From Burkholderiaceae bacterium (GTDB lineage: Bacteria > Pseudomonadota > Gammaproteobacteria > Burkholderiales > Burkholderiaceae_B): DNA of 64,000 bases. The notes below the pieces were generated by a model, which saw only the letters and a list, made by a program, of their open reading frames with translations, was not told the origin of the DNA and searched no databases. This document shows, piece by piece, positions 38,889 to 48,466 of this stretch; positions within the stretch are counted from its first letter, which is position 1; the number at the start of each line of letters is the position of its first letter. The stretch is from contig JAJOJF010000022.1 of assembly GCA_021208885.1 (NCBI GenBank), positions 1 to 64,000 of the forward strand, written 5' to 3'. Position numbers and translations under genes: made by a program.

Positions 38889-40096
38889 ATGAAAGAAGCT
38901 TTTATTTGTGATGCCGTTCGCACCCCGATTGGCCGTTATGGCGGAACGCTGTCAACGGTACGCGCCGATGATCTTGGCGCCCTGCCAATCGCCGCACTCA
39001 TTGCACGAAACGCGAACGTTGACTGGGCTCGTGTGGACGACATCATTTATGGTTGCGCCAACCAGGCCGGCGAAGACAACCGCAACGTCGCTCGCATGTG
39101 CGGCTTGCTGGCTCAGTTGCCAGTAGATGTGCCTGGCACCACGGTCAACCGCCTGTGCGGCTCTGGCATGGATGCTGTTGGCATGGCTGCGCGCGCGATC
39201 AAGTGCAATGAAGCCGAGTTAATGATTGCCGGTGGCGTTGAAAGCATGTCACGTGCGCCCTTTGTGATGGGCAAGGCAGAATCGGCATTTTCCAGACAAG
39301 CACAGATTTTTGATACGACGATCGGCTGGCGCTTTGTCAATCCCCTCATGAAAAAGCTCTATGACACCCACAGCATGCCGCAAACAGCGGACAACGTGGC
39401 TGAACAATTCAAGGTCTCGCGCGAAGATCAAGACGCTTTTGCCCTGCGTTCGCAGCAGCGCTGGGCGGCTGCGAACGCCGCCGGCAAATTTGCCATGAGT
39501 TGATGCCAGTCTCCATACAGAAGGGCCGCAAAGCCGACCCGATTATCTTTGATACTGACGAGCATCCGCGTCCAAACGCCACGCTTGAAGATCTAGCCAA
39601 GCTCAAAGGCGTCAATGGCCCAGACTTGACAGTTACAGCGGGCAATGCTTCCGGTGTGAACGATGGCGCTTGCGCATTGCTGCTAGCTTCTGAGACCGCG
39701 GCCAAACAATATGGTTTAACCCCGCGTGCCCGCGTGGTGGCAATGACCACCGCTGGCCTTGAGCCGCGCATCATGGGTTTTGGTCCAGCACCCGCGGTGC
39801 GCAAGCTGCTTGCCATGACCGGAATGACGCTAGACCAAATGGATGTCATTGAACTGAACGAAGCGTTTGCAGCACAAGCCTTGGCTGTTACACGAGACTT
39901 GGGCTTGGCCGACGATGAGGCGCGCGTCAATCCAAATGGCGGTGCGATTGCCGTGGGCCACCCACTTGGCATGAGTGGCGCTCGACTGGTCACCACTGCC
40001 ATGTATGAGCTGCATCGTCGAAATGGCCGCTTCGCCCTTTGCACGATGTGCATCGGCGTGGGTCAGGGCATTGCCATGATTATTGAACGAGTTTAA
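38889..40096 (+). pseudogene. 3-oxoadipyl-CoA thiolase (PaaJ/PcaF type), frame interrupted
   Basis: Thiolase for the last step, splitting 3-oxoadipyl-CoA into succinyl-CoA and acetyl-CoA. Part 1 (38889-39503, 204 aa) carries nucleophile Cys90 (VNRLCGSGM). Part 2 (from ATG 39503 to 40096) carries [21 protein letters not shown] with the active His, and [10 protein letters not shown]. Between them AAGKFA should continue into DELMPVSI, but one base (a G, expected as GCC-GAT-GAG) is missing at about 39494, giving a TGA at 39501. The stop and an ATG overlap as TGATG, so reinitiation could make two pieces. It may be a real mutation or a sequence error. Otherwise it is full length (~401 aa). Confidence 0.8.
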
Positions 40097-40172
40097 AAAG
40101 TTTTGTAGCGCATCAAAGCTCGCTGGTAGACGGTAAACCTAGCCTACACCAGCCAAACCAGGAGAGGATGAA

Positions 40173-41171
40173 ATGTACACACAAGCAATGGACATCCCCG
40201 GCCAGCACCAGGCTGCAGTCTCAGTCAACCTGAGTCCGGAAGAAGCAAAGTTCGAAGCCCGTATTGAGGCCGATGGTCGTATCGAGCCACAAGACTGGAT
40301 GCCAGAAGCCTACCGCAAGACACTCGTTCGTCAGATCAGCCAGCACGCCCATAGTGAAATCGTGGGCATGCTGCCCGAAGGCAACTGGATATCACGTGCA
40401 CCAAGCTTGAAACGCAAAGCGATTTTGATTGCAAAAGTGCAAGACGAAGGCGGCCATGGGCTCTACCTGTATTCAGCTGCCGAGACACTCGGCACGAGCC
40501 GCGATGAGATGATTGACGCCCTGCATAGCGGTAAAGCCAAATACAGCTCAATCTTTAACTACCCGACATTGAACTGGGCCGACGTAGGCGTCATTGGCTG
40601 GTTAGTCGACGGTGCTGCCATCATGAACCAGATACCGCTTTGCCGCTGCTCTTATGGGCCTTACTCACGCGCCATGGTTCGAGTTTGCAAAGAGGAATCG
40701 TTTCATCAGCGTCAGGGCTACGAAGCGCTTCTTGTCATGATGCGTGGAACAGAGGAACAAAAGCAAATGGTACAAGACGCCGTCAATCGCTGGTGGTGGA
40801 AATGCCTGGCCATGTTTGGCCCGCCAGATGCTGATAGCCCACACTCGGCACAAGCCATGAAATGGGGCATCAAGCGCATCAGCAACGATGAGCTGCGCCA
40901 AAAGTTTGTCGATGCCACCGTGCCACAGGCCAAAGTGCTCGGCGTGACACTGCCGGATCCGAATCTGAAATGGAACGAAGAGCGTCAGCATTACGACTTC
41001 GGTCAAATCGACTGGCAAGAGTTCTGGAATACTGTCCAAGGCAATGGGCCTTGCAACAAAGAACGTCTCGCGACCCGTGTCAAAGCACACAACGACGGCC
41101 GATGGGTGCGTGAAGCAGCCATGGCTTATGCCCACAAACAGGCACAACGCGCCCACAAGGAGGCAGCATGA
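40173..41171 (+). CDS. paaA: Phenylacetyl-CoA epoxidase catalytic subunit PaaA
   Basis: Catalytic alpha subunit of the di-iron multicomponent monooxygenase that forms the 1,2-epoxide of phenylacetyl-CoA. It is 332 aa. Iron-ligand stretches include [18 protein letters not shown] and [15 protein letters not shown] (Glu and His ligands). The start ATG 40173 has AGGAGAGG upstream. It overlaps paaB by 4 nt. A 76-nt gap after the thiolase has no terminator, so the operon likely continues. Confidence 0.95.
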   Translation: MYTQAMDIPGQHQAAVSVNLSPEEAKFEARIEADGRIEPQDWMPEAYRKTLVRQISQHAHSEIVGMLPEGNWISRAPSLKRKAILIAKVQDEGGHGLYLYSAAETLGTSRDEMIDALHSGKAKYSSIFNYPTLNWADVGVIGWLVDGAAIMNQIPLCRCSYGPYSRAMVRVCKEESFHQRQGYEALLVMMRGTEEQKQMVQDAVNRWWWKCLAMFGPPDADSPHSAQAMKWGIKRISNDELRQKFVDATVPQAKVLGVTLPDPNLKWNEERQHYDFGQIDWQEFWNTVQGNGPCNKERLATRVKAHNDGRWVREAAMAYAHKQAQRAHKEAA

Positions 41172-41464
41172 ACACCCCCGCACTCAAAGACTGGCCGCTA
41201 TGGGAAGTATTTATTCGCAGCAAGCAAGGCTTGGAACACAAGCATTGTGGCAGTCTGCATGCCGCTGATGCCCAGCAGGCCCTGCGCATGGCACGCGATG
41301 TCTATACCCGTCGTCAAGAAGGCGTCAGCATCTGGGTGGTGCCATCAGCTCAGATCACGGCCAGCAATCCTGACGACAAGGGTGAATTGTTTGACCCAGC
41401 CGCTGACAAGATCTATCGCCACCCAACTTTTTACGAAATTCCTGACGAAGTGGGGCATATGTGA
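41168..41464 (+). CDS. paaB: Phenylacetyl-CoA epoxidase subunit PaaB
   Basis: Small subunit of the epoxidase that bridges PaaAC heterodimers. It is 98 aa with the typical [19 protein letters not shown] start and [20 protein letters not shown]. Overlaps at both ends: the ATGA with paaA, and TGATG with paaC. Confidence 0.93.
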   Translation: MNTPALKDWPLWEVFIRSKQGLEHKHCGSLHAADAQQALRMARDVYTRRQEGVSIWVVPSAQITASNPDDKGELFDPAADKIYRHPTFYEIPDEVGHM

Positions 41465-42246
41465 TGAAAGCACCAACCCAATACTTGCTGCATCTGGCAG
41501 ACAACGCTGTCGTGCTGGGTCAACGAAACTCCGAGTGGTGCGGTCATGGCCCTATTTTGGAAGAAGATCTTGCGCTGGCTAATGTCAGTCTTGATCTGAT
41601 CGGTCAGGCTCGCTTGCTTTATCAATTGGCCGCTAGTCGAATCGGCGGCGATGCCACTGAAGACACTCTGGCTTATTTCCGCGGAGATGCCGAGTTTCGT
41701 AACTACACATTGCTCGAGTTGCCAAATTTCGGTCCATTGGTTGGTTACGCTGCAGCAGATCGCGACTACGCCACGACAATCGTTCGTAACTTTCTCTACC
41801 ATGCGCTGATGGTCTTGGTGTGGGACAAGCTCGGACAATCCCCTGACGAAGAACTTGCTGCGATTGCACAGAAATCCATCAAGGAAAGTCGCTATCACCT
41901 GCAACACACCGCTGACTGGGTGGTGCGCTTTGGTGATGGCACAGAAGAGTCCCATGAGCGCGCACAAAATGCACTGGACTTCTTGTTTAGCTACACCGAA
42001 GAGTTCTGGTTACCTAGCGAGCTCGAGGATGAGGCGCTAGCGTCTGGTGCTGCTGTCGACGTAACTAGCCTGCGCGATGCCTGGGATGAAATTGTCAATG
42101 CCACATTGTCTGAGGCAACCCTGACGCGTCCTCAAGTCCACGGCTATGTACCTCAAGGCAAACAGGGTGTGCATTCAGAGCACCTAAGCTACCTTCTGGG
42201 TGAAATGCAGAGTTTGGCTCGCGCGCATCCGCAAGCGACTTGGTAA
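41464..42246 (+). CDS. paaC: Phenylacetyl-CoA epoxidase structural subunit PaaC
   Basis: Non-catalytic ferritin-fold partner of PaaA. It is 260 aa. Characteristic stretches are LADNAVVLGQRNSEWCGHGP, LDLIGQARLLYQLAA and a conserved KESRYHLQHTADWVVRFGDG. The start ATG 41464 overlaps the paaB stop (TGATG), so the genes are coupled. Confidence 0.94.
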   Translation: MKAPTQYLLHLADNAVVLGQRNSEWCGHGPILEEDLALANVSLDLIGQARLLYQLAASRIGGDATEDTLAYFRGDAEFRNYTLLELPNFGPLVGYAAADRDYATTIVRNFLYHALMVLVWDKLGQSPDEELAAIAQKSIKESRYHLQHTADWVVRFGDGTEESHERAQNALDFLFSYTEEFWLPSELEDEALASGAAVDVTSLRDAWDEIVNATLSEATLTRPQVHGYVPQGKQGVHSEHLSYLLGEMQSLARAHPQATW

Positions 42247-42261
42247 GTCCAAGGGGGGATA

Positions 42262-42762
42262 ATGAACCAGACCGTTGAAAAAGCGTGGTCAGTACTAGAA
42301 GAACTGACAGATCCCGAGATCCCGGTAATCACGTTGCGTGAGCTCGGAATCTTGCGTGATATCCGCGAACATGCTGACGGTATTGAAGTTGTCATTACCC
42401 CCACCTACAGTGGTTGCCCAGCCATGGGCCAAATCGAGGACGATGTCAACGCCGCACTGAAAGCCGCAGGCATCACTGGCAAGGTAACGACCCAACTATC
42501 GCCTGCCTGGACGACGGATTGGATCACGGAACCTGCCAAGGAAAAGCTGCGCGCATATGGCATTGCACCACCCCACACCACGCGACAGACTGAACAAGTT
42601 GTTCATATCACGCGCAGACAGCAAGCGAGTCGGGCTGTCGTTTGCCCACACTGTGGCTCGCAGAACACCACGGTGATTTCCCAGTTTGGCTCTACCTCAT
42701 GCAAGGCCTTATACAAGTGCCTTGATTGTCGCGAGCCCTTTGATTATTTCAAGCCCTACTAG
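42262..42762 (+). CDS. paaD: Phenylacetate degradation protein PaaD (SUF-type, Fe-S maturation)
   Basis: DUF59/MIP18-family protein needed for epoxidase activity, thought to help assemble an iron-sulfur cluster, probably that of PaaE. It is 166 aa. The N-terminal domain has LTDPEIPVITLRELGIL and TYSGCPAMGQIEDDV. A C-terminal zinc ribbon has CPHCGSQ and a later YKCLDCREPFDYFKPY. It starts 15 nt after paaC with AAGGGGGGAT upstream. Confidence 0.93.
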   Translation: MNQTVEKAWSVLEELTDPEIPVITLRELGILRDIREHADGIEVVITPTYSGCPAMGQIEDDVNAALKAAGITGKVTTQLSPAWTTDWITEPAKEKLRAYGIAPPHTTRQTEQVVHITRRQQASRAVVCPHCGSQNTTVISQFGSTSCKALYKCLDCREPFDYFKPY

Positions 42763-42779
42763 AGGGTGGAGAGCTAGCC

Positions 42780-43877
42780 ATGTCAGCCCCACGTTTCCAA
42801 GAATTAGCCGTCAAGCGTGTTAACCCAGAAGCAGCAGGCGCTGTTGCCATCACATTTGACATTCCAGAGACGGCCAGAGACGCCTTTGATTTTGAGCCCG
42901 GACAGTTTTTAACGCTGCGTGCGCAGATTGACGGCAAAGATATACGACGCAACTATTCAATTAGCAGCGCGCGCAGTCGCTTGCGCAACCGCGGCGAACT
43001 CGAAATTGGCATTCGTCCGGTTGAAGGCGGTTTGTTTTCAAACTGGGCAGCCAAATCAGTCAAACCGGGTGACAAGATTTCCGTCTTGCCACCCGATGGT
43101 CGGTTTGTCGTCAAGAAAAAACGTGCGATCCATCGGGTTGGCTTTGCGGCAGGCTCAGGCATTACGCCGATTCTTTCGATTGCCGCCTCAACACTCGAGG
43201 AGCAACCGGATTCTAAGTTCACGCTCATATATGGCAACCGTCGGATGGCGAGCGTGATGTTTAACGAAGCCTTGCAAGATCTCAAAGATCGCTTCCGTGA
43301 TCGATTGACGATGATTCACATCTTGTCGCGCCAAGCCCAAGAAGTCGATCTGTTACAAGGCCGCATTGACGAGAAAAAAGTCAAAGACATCATTGATGCA
43401 TTGTTGCCCGTTGGCAGCATGGACGAAGTGTTTATCTGCGGCCCAGATGCCATGATCACCGCCACTGAAACCGCCTTAAAAGAGGCTGGCGTAGCTGATG
43501 ACCGTATCAGAACAGAGCGCTTCACAGTCAACTTGCCAGAAGGTGCCAAGCCTGTTGGTGCACAAACCGCCGCAGCGGAAAAAGCCGAAGCAGCCAAGGA
43601 CATCACCATGACCTTGATTCTCGATGGCATGGAGCATGAGATTCACCTCTCGGAACAAGACCACGTTCTTGACGCTGCACTGGAAGCAGGGCTTGACCTG
43701 CCCTACTCATGTAAAGCTGGCGTATGCTGCACCTGCAGAGCCAAAGTGCTTGAAGGCAGCACGACAATGGACAAAAACTACACGCTCGAAGCTGACGAAG
43801 TTGAGCAAGGGTTTGTGCTGACATGTCAGGCTCGCGCGACCAGCAAGAACCTGAAAGTGAGTTTTGATGAGCGGTGA
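42780..43877 (+). CDS. paaE: Phenylacetyl-CoA epoxidase reductase subunit PaaE
   Basis: Transfers electrons from NADPH to the PaaA di-iron centre. It is 365 aa. The FAD domain has RRNYSISSA, and the NAD(P)-binding part has AAGSGITPILSI and FICGPDAM. A C-terminal plant-type [2Fe-2S] domain has Cys ligands in YSCKAGVCCTCRAKV and a last one in FVLTCQAR. Last gene of the operon, followed by a strong terminator. Confidence 0.95.
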   Translation: MSAPRFQELAVKRVNPEAAGAVAITFDIPETARDAFDFEPGQFLTLRAQIDGKDIRRNYSISSARSRLRNRGELEIGIRPVEGGLFSNWAAKSVKPGDKISVLPPDGRFVVKKKRAIHRVGFAAGSGITPILSIAASTLEEQPDSKFTLIYGNRRMASVMFNEALQDLKDRFRDRLTMIHILSRQAQEVDLLQGRIDEKKVKDIIDALLPVGSMDEVFICGPDAMITATETALKEAGVADDRIRTERFTVNLPEGAKPVGAQTAAAEKAEAAKDITMTLILDGMEHEIHLSEQDHVLDAALEAGLDLPYSCKAGVCCTCRAKVLEGSTTMDKNYTLEADEVEQGFVLTCQARATSKNLKVSFDER

Positions 43878-43890
43878 GTTCGCGACCTAG

Positions 43891-43936
43891 CAAAGCAAAA
43901 AGCCCGAACAACATACCGTTCGGGCTTTTTGCTTTG
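43891..43936. terminator. Bidirectional terminator between paaE and bamC
   Basis: A perfect 19-bp stem with an 8-nt loop (43910-43917). The stem core is AAAAAGCCCGAAC with the complementary GTTCGGGCTTTTT, giving a U tract in both directions. It serves the convergent paa and dapA-bamC transcripts. Confidence 0.93.
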
Positions 43937-43952
43937 AAGCTATGCTTGACAA

Positions 43953-45113
43953 CTACAGGCGCTCTGCCAACACCGACAGCATTCGTGTAGCGGTCTCGTT
44001 ATTTTGCAACACGCCTTGGTCATCGTAAACGCTGAGCACCGTCTTGTCGCCCTCGCCTTTGAGATTCAAGCGATATTGAGTCTTGGGCGGCGGTTCACTC
44101 GACCCAAACAACCTGGAGAAAAAGCCAGGCTCTTCCATCTTGCGACCCGTATCCGTATCAACATAACGCACGTAGAAGTCGCCAGCTGAACGATTACGAT
44201 CATCGACCGCAAAATTACCCGAATCCAGCGCCAACCCTACCCGACGCCATGCCATCTCGAAAGGCTCATCCACTGTAAGTGTGCCATTGGTGGCCACATT
44301 GTTCTGAACAGCTGGTTTGAGGGTTTGCTCTTGAGCCTGAGCCATCTGCTGTCGAGCCTTTTGAACATCCTCACCTAAAAAAACCATCAACCTGGCGAGC
44401 ATGGCAGCATTAAGACCAGGATCCTCGCGGCCACGTTCCCACTTAACCTGGGATTGGTCACCACCTGAGTCAGTCAAGACCTCCTGCATTTGCTGATGTG
44501 TAATAAACACTTCCGTTCGGTTGCCATCCACCCGTTCCAAACGGGTACTGAACTTCTCACGCTCGCCACTATCCCATAGTGTTTCGAGGAAAGTGCCAAG
44601 AAGCTGGCGCAAGCCCGTCTCCGGGATCTTGGCGCGGTTTTCGGCCCAGTTGGTAATCATTAGCCCAGCCTTGGGGTCAATCACATCGAGGTTAAAGCCA
44701 CTTTCATACCAAAACTCTTCGACTTTTGGAAACAGCTGCTCCGGTGACTGGTTAACCACCAGCCAGCGCAGATCACCATCGCGCTTTACCTCAATATCGG
44801 GGTAGGTTGGCAATACCGCGACTTGCGTGAGTGCTGACTGTGCTGTCGCGGGTGCTGCCTGATTCGCAGACTGAAACTCAGTCAAGGTTGTCGATCCGGT
44901 CGCAGGTGCGCGATATCGCGGGTCGGCAGCGGCTTGAGTCAAATCTGGTGGAATACTCAAAGGGTCGGTACGCTGAGCCGACTGGTAGTCGATCGCGTTC
45001 TCGCCGCTTAACGTATCTTTTAACGAACCACATGCCGACAAGCCAATCGCCAAGAAGGCTACGACCAGAGATTTCGTCAGCGGGGTCATTTTTTTGTCAA
45101 GCTGCAACGTCAT
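43953..45113 (-). CDS. bamC: Outer-membrane assembly lipoprotein BamC
   Basis: Lipoprotein of the BAM complex that inserts beta-barrels into the outer membrane. The signal ends in lipobox AIGLSAC (Cys at ~28). An unstructured, proline/alanine-rich segment containing the conserved DYQSAQRTDPLSIPPDL follows, then two helix-grip domains. It is 386 aa. Start ATG 45113 overlaps the dapA stop (TGATG); a second in-frame ATG eight codons further (45089) is possible. It is linked to dapA as in E. coli. Confidence 0.88.
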   Translation of the reverse strand: MTLQLDKKMTPLTKSLVVAFLAIGLSACGSLKDTLSGENAIDYQSAQRTDPLSIPPDLTQAAADPRYRAPATGSTTLTEFQSANQAAPATAQSALTQVAVLPTYPDIEVKRDGDLRWLVVNQSPEQLFPKVEEFWYESGFNLDVIDPKAGLMITNWAENRAKIPETGLRQLLGTFLETLWDSGEREKFSTRLERVDGNRTEVFITHQQMQEVLTDSGGDQSQVKWERGREDPGLNAAMLARLMVFLGEDVQKARQQMAQAQEQTLKPAVQNNVATNGTLTVDEPFEMAWRRVGLALDSGNFAVDDRNRSAGDFYVRYVDTDTGRKMEEPGFFSRLFGSSEPPPKTQYRLNLKGEGDKTVLSVYDDQGVLQNNETATRMLSVLAERL

Positions 45114-46021
45114 CACAATAAACCTACCTCAACAAGAGCGGCCCTCAGGGCATCGTGGTGAGCTGCACCCAACTCACACAGTGGCAACCGGATGCCACCA
45201 GGCATGCGGCCCATCTGTGCAAGTGCCCACTTAACTGGAACAGGATTGCCTTCAACAAACAACAGTTTGTTTAACAAAGCCAACTTGGCGTTGAGCGTTC
45301 TAACCGTCTGCACATTCCCTTGGGCGGCAGCCACACACAGGTCGTGCATGTCCTTGGGAGCTACATTGGCAGTCACCGAGATGTTGCCGTGGCCGCCAAG
45401 CATGATCAACGCCGCAGCCGTGGCGTCATCGCCGCTAAAGATCTGAAAGCCTTTTGGCACATCACGGATCAACAATGCCCCTCGACCGATATCGCCAGTG
45501 GCGTCCTTGATGCCAACGATGCCAGGAACCTGGGCCAGCCTTAATACCGTTTCATGACTCATGTCTGCGACAGTTCGGCCTGGCACGTTGTAAAGAATGG
45601 TGGGCAAATCCACCGCCTCCTGCACAGCCTTGAAATGTCGATACATGCCCTCTTGAGAGGGCTTGTTGTAGTATGGCACCACCGATAGCCCAGCTTGCGC
45701 ACCCACTTTGCGGGCGTGCTCGGCCAAGTGGATCGCCTCGGCCGTTGAATTCGCACCAACACCCGCAATAACCGGAATACGGCCTGCTGCATGTTCAACC
45801 GCCACCTGGATTAATGTAGCGTGTTCATCCATGTCAACCGTTGGGGACTCACCTGAGGTCCCAACCACCACTAAAGCGTCAGTGCCGTCTTTGACATGCC
45901 AGTCAATTAGATTGCGGTAACTGGCAAAATCGAGGCTGCCATCAGGGTGCATCGGGGTCACCAATGCCACCATGCTGCCACGAAACTGAGGTTCTTGGGT
46001 TGGAGAAAACGACGAATTCAT
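45113..46021 (-). CDS. dapA: 4-hydroxy-tetrahydrodipicolinate synthase
   Basis: Condenses pyruvate with aspartate semialdehyde in the lysine/diaminopimelate route. It is 302 aa from ATG 46021; a TTG at 46033 is upstream in frame. The Schiff-base Lys172 lies in VGIKDATGD, Tyr144 in ILYNVPGR, and [11 protein letters not shown] is the substrate loop. The start is not marked by a strong ribosome-binding site, and the N-terminus is ~10 residues longer than in E. coli. Confidence 0.95.
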   Translation of the reverse strand: MNSSFSPTQEPQFRGSMVALVTPMHPDGSLDFASYRNLIDWHVKDGTDALVVVGTSGESPTVDMDEHATLIQVAVEHAAGRIPVIAGVGANSTAEAIHLAEHARKVGAQAGLSVVPYYNKPSQEGMYRHFKAVQEAVDLPTILYNVPGRTVADMSHETVLRLAQVPGIVGIKDATGDIGRGALLIRDVPKGFQIFSGDDATAAALIMLGGHGNISVTANVAPKDMHDLCVAAAQGNVQTVRTLNAKLALLNKLLFVEGNPVPVKWALAQMGRMPGGIRLPLCELGAAHHDALRAALVEVGLL

Positions 46022-46139
46022 GATTGTTACCAAATCTTGATTAGGCTAGGAACGGATGTGGCACACCCTGCATCCCAAAAGTGCTACTAGTGTAACGGAA
46101 CCTCGCTATGAAGTGCTCAAGATCGAAACCATCCTGGCG

Positions 46140-46799
46140 TCACAAGAATAGCTGCACAATCCAGCGACCCAATGCCATAAAGGGTTCCAAAAACACCCAG
46201 AGGCTGCCTGTGACCAACAGCACGATGAGAATCATCATGCCGTAGGGCTCTAGCCTGCCATACTGCCAAGCCAATTGATGGGGCAAAAGGCTATACAAGA
46301 TACGTCCACCGTCCAGTGGCAGTAACGGCAATAAATTCAGCGCCATCAAAACCAGGTTGATTTGAATACCGATGACCGCCATTTGAAACCAAAAGCTCTC
46401 CCGACCTGCACCGGCTTCTAACAGCAAGCGAACCGACATCGCCCAAAGAATCGCCATGAACAAATTGGCGGCTGGTCCAGCCAACGCAACCCATCGCATG
46501 TCGCGTTTGGGGTTTTTAAGCCGCCCAAAATCCACTGGAACCGGCTTAGCCCATCCAAACAACAATGGTGGCCCCCCAAACAGCTTCGACATCAGCAGAA
46601 TGCCTAACGGCACAGCAATCGTGCCCACCGGGTCAATGTGTTTGGTTGGATTTAGCGTAACTCGACCAGCCAGTGTTGCTGTCGGATCACCGAACACACG
46701 GGCAACATAGCCATGCGCAGCCTCGTGCAGCGTGATAGCAAATATCACCGGCAAGGCAAACAAAACAATGGTCTGAATCAGGTCTTCAATTCCGGACAT
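46140..46799 (-). CDS. Site-2-protease-family (M50) membrane metallopeptidase
   Basis: Polytopic inner-membrane protease, 219 aa and lacking a PDZ domain. The zinc motif is ITLHEAAHGYVARV near residue 25, and the second site is NLLPLLPLDGGR. Short M50 proteins of this type are common next to Sua5-like genes in the order. Its natural substrate is unknown. It lies 9 nt after the upstream gene on the same strand. Confidence 0.85.
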   Translation of the reverse strand: MSGIEDLIQTIVLFALPVIFAITLHEAAHGYVARVFGDPTATLAGRVTLNPTKHIDPVGTIAVPLGILLMSKLFGGPPLLFGWAKPVPVDFGRLKNPKRDMRWVALAGPAANLFMAILWAMSVRLLLEAGAGRESFWFQMAVIGIQINLVLMALNLLPLLPLDGGRILYSLLPHQLAWQYGRLEPYGMMILIVLLVTGSLWVFLEPFMALGRWIVQLFL

Positions 46800-46808
46800 C
46801 AGCAGGCC

Positions 46809-47432
46809 TCACAATCCAATGCTAGCCGGATCACCGGCACCAAGTCTTATTACCTCGGGCGCTGCGCCCGACAGATCGACGATCGTGGTGGGCTGCCAAG
46901 GACAGCGACCGGCATCCACAATGCCCGCAAGCTGTTTGCCGAAGGCCTCACGCACATCTTCAGGGTCAACCAAGGGGGCCTCCTGCCCCGGCAAAATGAG
47001 TGTTGTCGCCAATACGGGCGCGCCAACGAGTGCGAGCAGGGCGCTAGTGACCGGATGGTTCGGCACCCGAATGCCAATCGTCTTGCGTGAAGGATGCGAC
47101 ACTCGCTTTGGCACTTCACGCGATGCGGTCAAGATAAAAGTCCAAGGCCCAGGGGTCGCGTGTTTTAAGAGCCGGTACTGTTGATTGTCAACCTTGGCAA
47201 ATTGACCAATTTCCGACAGGTCACGACATAGCAAAGTCAAATGGTGGCGCGCGTCAAGACCTCGATAGCGCCGCAAAGCGTCAGCCGCTAGCTTGTCATC
47301 CAGGTGAGCAACCAGCGCATAGCCCGAATCAGTTGGGATCGCCAAAACGCCGCCGTCTGCAATCAAGGCTGCAGCCTGGCTGATTGCCCTCGGTTGAGGG
47401 TTGGTCGGGTGAACTGCAAAAAACTCAGTCAT
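46809..47432 (-). CDS. Sua5/YciO/YrdC-family protein
   Basis: Family of L-threonylcarbamoyladenylate synthases used for t6A in tRNA. It is 207 aa. Motifs are GGVLAIPTDSGYALVA, the KRYRG-like RRYRGLDARHHLTLLC, GPWTFILTASREVP and KTIGIRVPNHP. It resembles the YciO branch more than YrdC. Whether it is the main t6A enzyme is not decidable here. It is co-directional with the M50 gene. Confidence 0.85.
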   Translation of the reverse strand: MTEFFAVHPTNPQPRAISQAAALIADGGVLAIPTDSGYALVAHLDDKLAADALRRYRGLDARHHLTLLCRDLSEIGQFAKVDNQQYRLLKHATPGPWTFILTASREVPKRVSHPSRKTIGIRVPNHPVTSALLALVGAPVLATTLILPGQEAPLVDPEDVREAFGKQLAGIVDAGRCPWQPTTIVDLSGAAPEVIRLGAGDPASIGL

Positions 47433-47514
47433 GCTCAGTAAACACCGAAGTAATACAAGTATTCAAGCCTACCACAGCACGCTTGGTGTTCGATGGTTAA
47501 AATGCGGTTTCTTT

Positions 47515-47591
47515 GTCCCCGTAGCTCAACTGGATAGAGCACCCGCCTTCTAAGCGGGTGGTTGCGTGTTCGAGTCACGCCGGGGGCGCCA
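47515..47591 (+). tRNA. tRNA-Arg, anticodon UCU
   Basis: A 77-nt cloverleaf. The acceptor GTCCCCG pairs with CGGGGGC, then discriminator G and encoded CCA. The anticodon stem CCCGC/GCGGG encloses CTTCTAA, with TCT at 47549-47551. The T arm reads GCGTG-TTCGAGT-CACGC. It reads AGA/AGG. Confidence 0.96.
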
Positions 47592-47695
47592 TTGCTTTGG
47601 TTCGATTCAGTCCAGCCTCGCCTAGCACCAACAGGCTCTGCCCCGACAAAGGGGTAAGTAACCCAGAAATCTAAATCTATCGGAGACTCTTTACG

Positions 47696-48448
47696 ATGAC
47701 ATCAACTCTTGCCACCACCTTCGCTCCCACTGGCAAGCTACGTGCGAGCATCAACATTGGCAATCCAGTTCTGGCTAGAGCTGAAGGCGACTCTGCAGCC
47801 GGCGTATCGATCGATATAGCCCGCGAACTTGGCAAGCGACTCGGTGTCGAGACTGAACTCGTTGTTTTCAAGACGGCAGCCGACTCCGTGCAGGCTCTAG
47901 AAACAGGGCGAGCTGACGTCGGCTTTTTTGCCATCGACCCCAAACGTGGTGAACAAATTGCTTTCACTGCTCCCTACGTGCTTATCGAGGGTGCGTATCT
48001 GGTCAGACAAGAAAGCTCCATCACGAGCAACGATGAAGTCGACAAACCAGAGCACCGAGTTGTTGTTGGTCAAGGCAGCGCCTATGACCTGTTCCTCAGC
48101 AGAAGCCTTAAACATGCTCGAATTGAGCGAACGGATCTATCAGAGGCCGTGGTCAAAACATTCTTAGAAACCGACGCTGATGTGGCCGCAGGTGTCAAGC
48201 AACAGCTGCAAGCCGATAGCGCCGACCAACCCGGCCTGAGAATGCTGCCCGGTCGCTTTATGGAGATTCGACAGGCCATGGGCACACCCAAACGCTATGG
48301 CGATGAGGCCGCTGGTTTTTTGAGGCAATTTGTCGAAGACATCAAATCCCGCGGCTTTGTACGAGCAGCCCTAGACCGACATGGCATCGAAGGTGCAGCA
48401 ATAGCGCCGGCAGCCAACCCGGCAAAGGATCCACTGGATCAAGCCTGA
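47696..48448 (+). CDS. Solute-binding-protein family 3-like protein without signal peptide
   Basis: Type II periplasmic-binding-protein fold (amino-acid type). It is 250 aa, with GKLRASINIGNPVLAR, a GVSIDIARELGKRLGVETELVVF helix-strand and RADVGFFAIDPKR with ITFTAPY-like FTAPYVLIEGAYLV. The N-terminus (MTSTLATTFAPTG) shows no signal peptide or lipobox. The ATG has GGAG 9 nt upstream, so this start looks real. The protein may be cytoplasmic, or the start may be misplaced. It stands alone between tRNA-Arg and the convergent cls gene, without ABC partners. Confidence 0.75.
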   Translation: MTSTLATTFAPTGKLRASINIGNPVLARAEGDSAAGVSIDIARELGKRLGVETELVVFKTAADSVQALETGRADVGFFAIDPKRGEQIAFTAPYVLIEGAYLVRQESSITSNDEVDKPEHRVVVGQGSAYDLFLSRSLKHARIERTDLSEAVVKTFLETDADVAAGVKQQLQADSADQPGLRMLPGRFMEIRQAMGTPKRYGDEAAGFLRQFVEDIKSRGFVRAALDRHGIEGAAIAPAANPAKDPLDQA

Positions 48449-48454
48449 TCCAGT
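48433..48454 (+). other. Stem-loop at the end of the binding-protein-like gene
   Basis: ACTGGATCA pairs with TGATCCAGT around a 4-nt loop; the stop codon is inside the second arm. No T run follows, so it is only a weak candidate terminator. Confidence 0.35.
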
Positions 48455-48466
48455 CCGTCCAGACCG

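Noticed and set aside
39486-39494. AAATTTG as a programmed -1 frameshift site in the thiolase gene.
   Set aside because: It is in the phase AAA TTT G, not X XXY YYZ, and no downstream stem is evident.
43891-43936. Perfect inverted repeat as a mobile-element end.
   Set aside because: Position between two convergent operons and T runs on both strands identify it as a bidirectional terminator.
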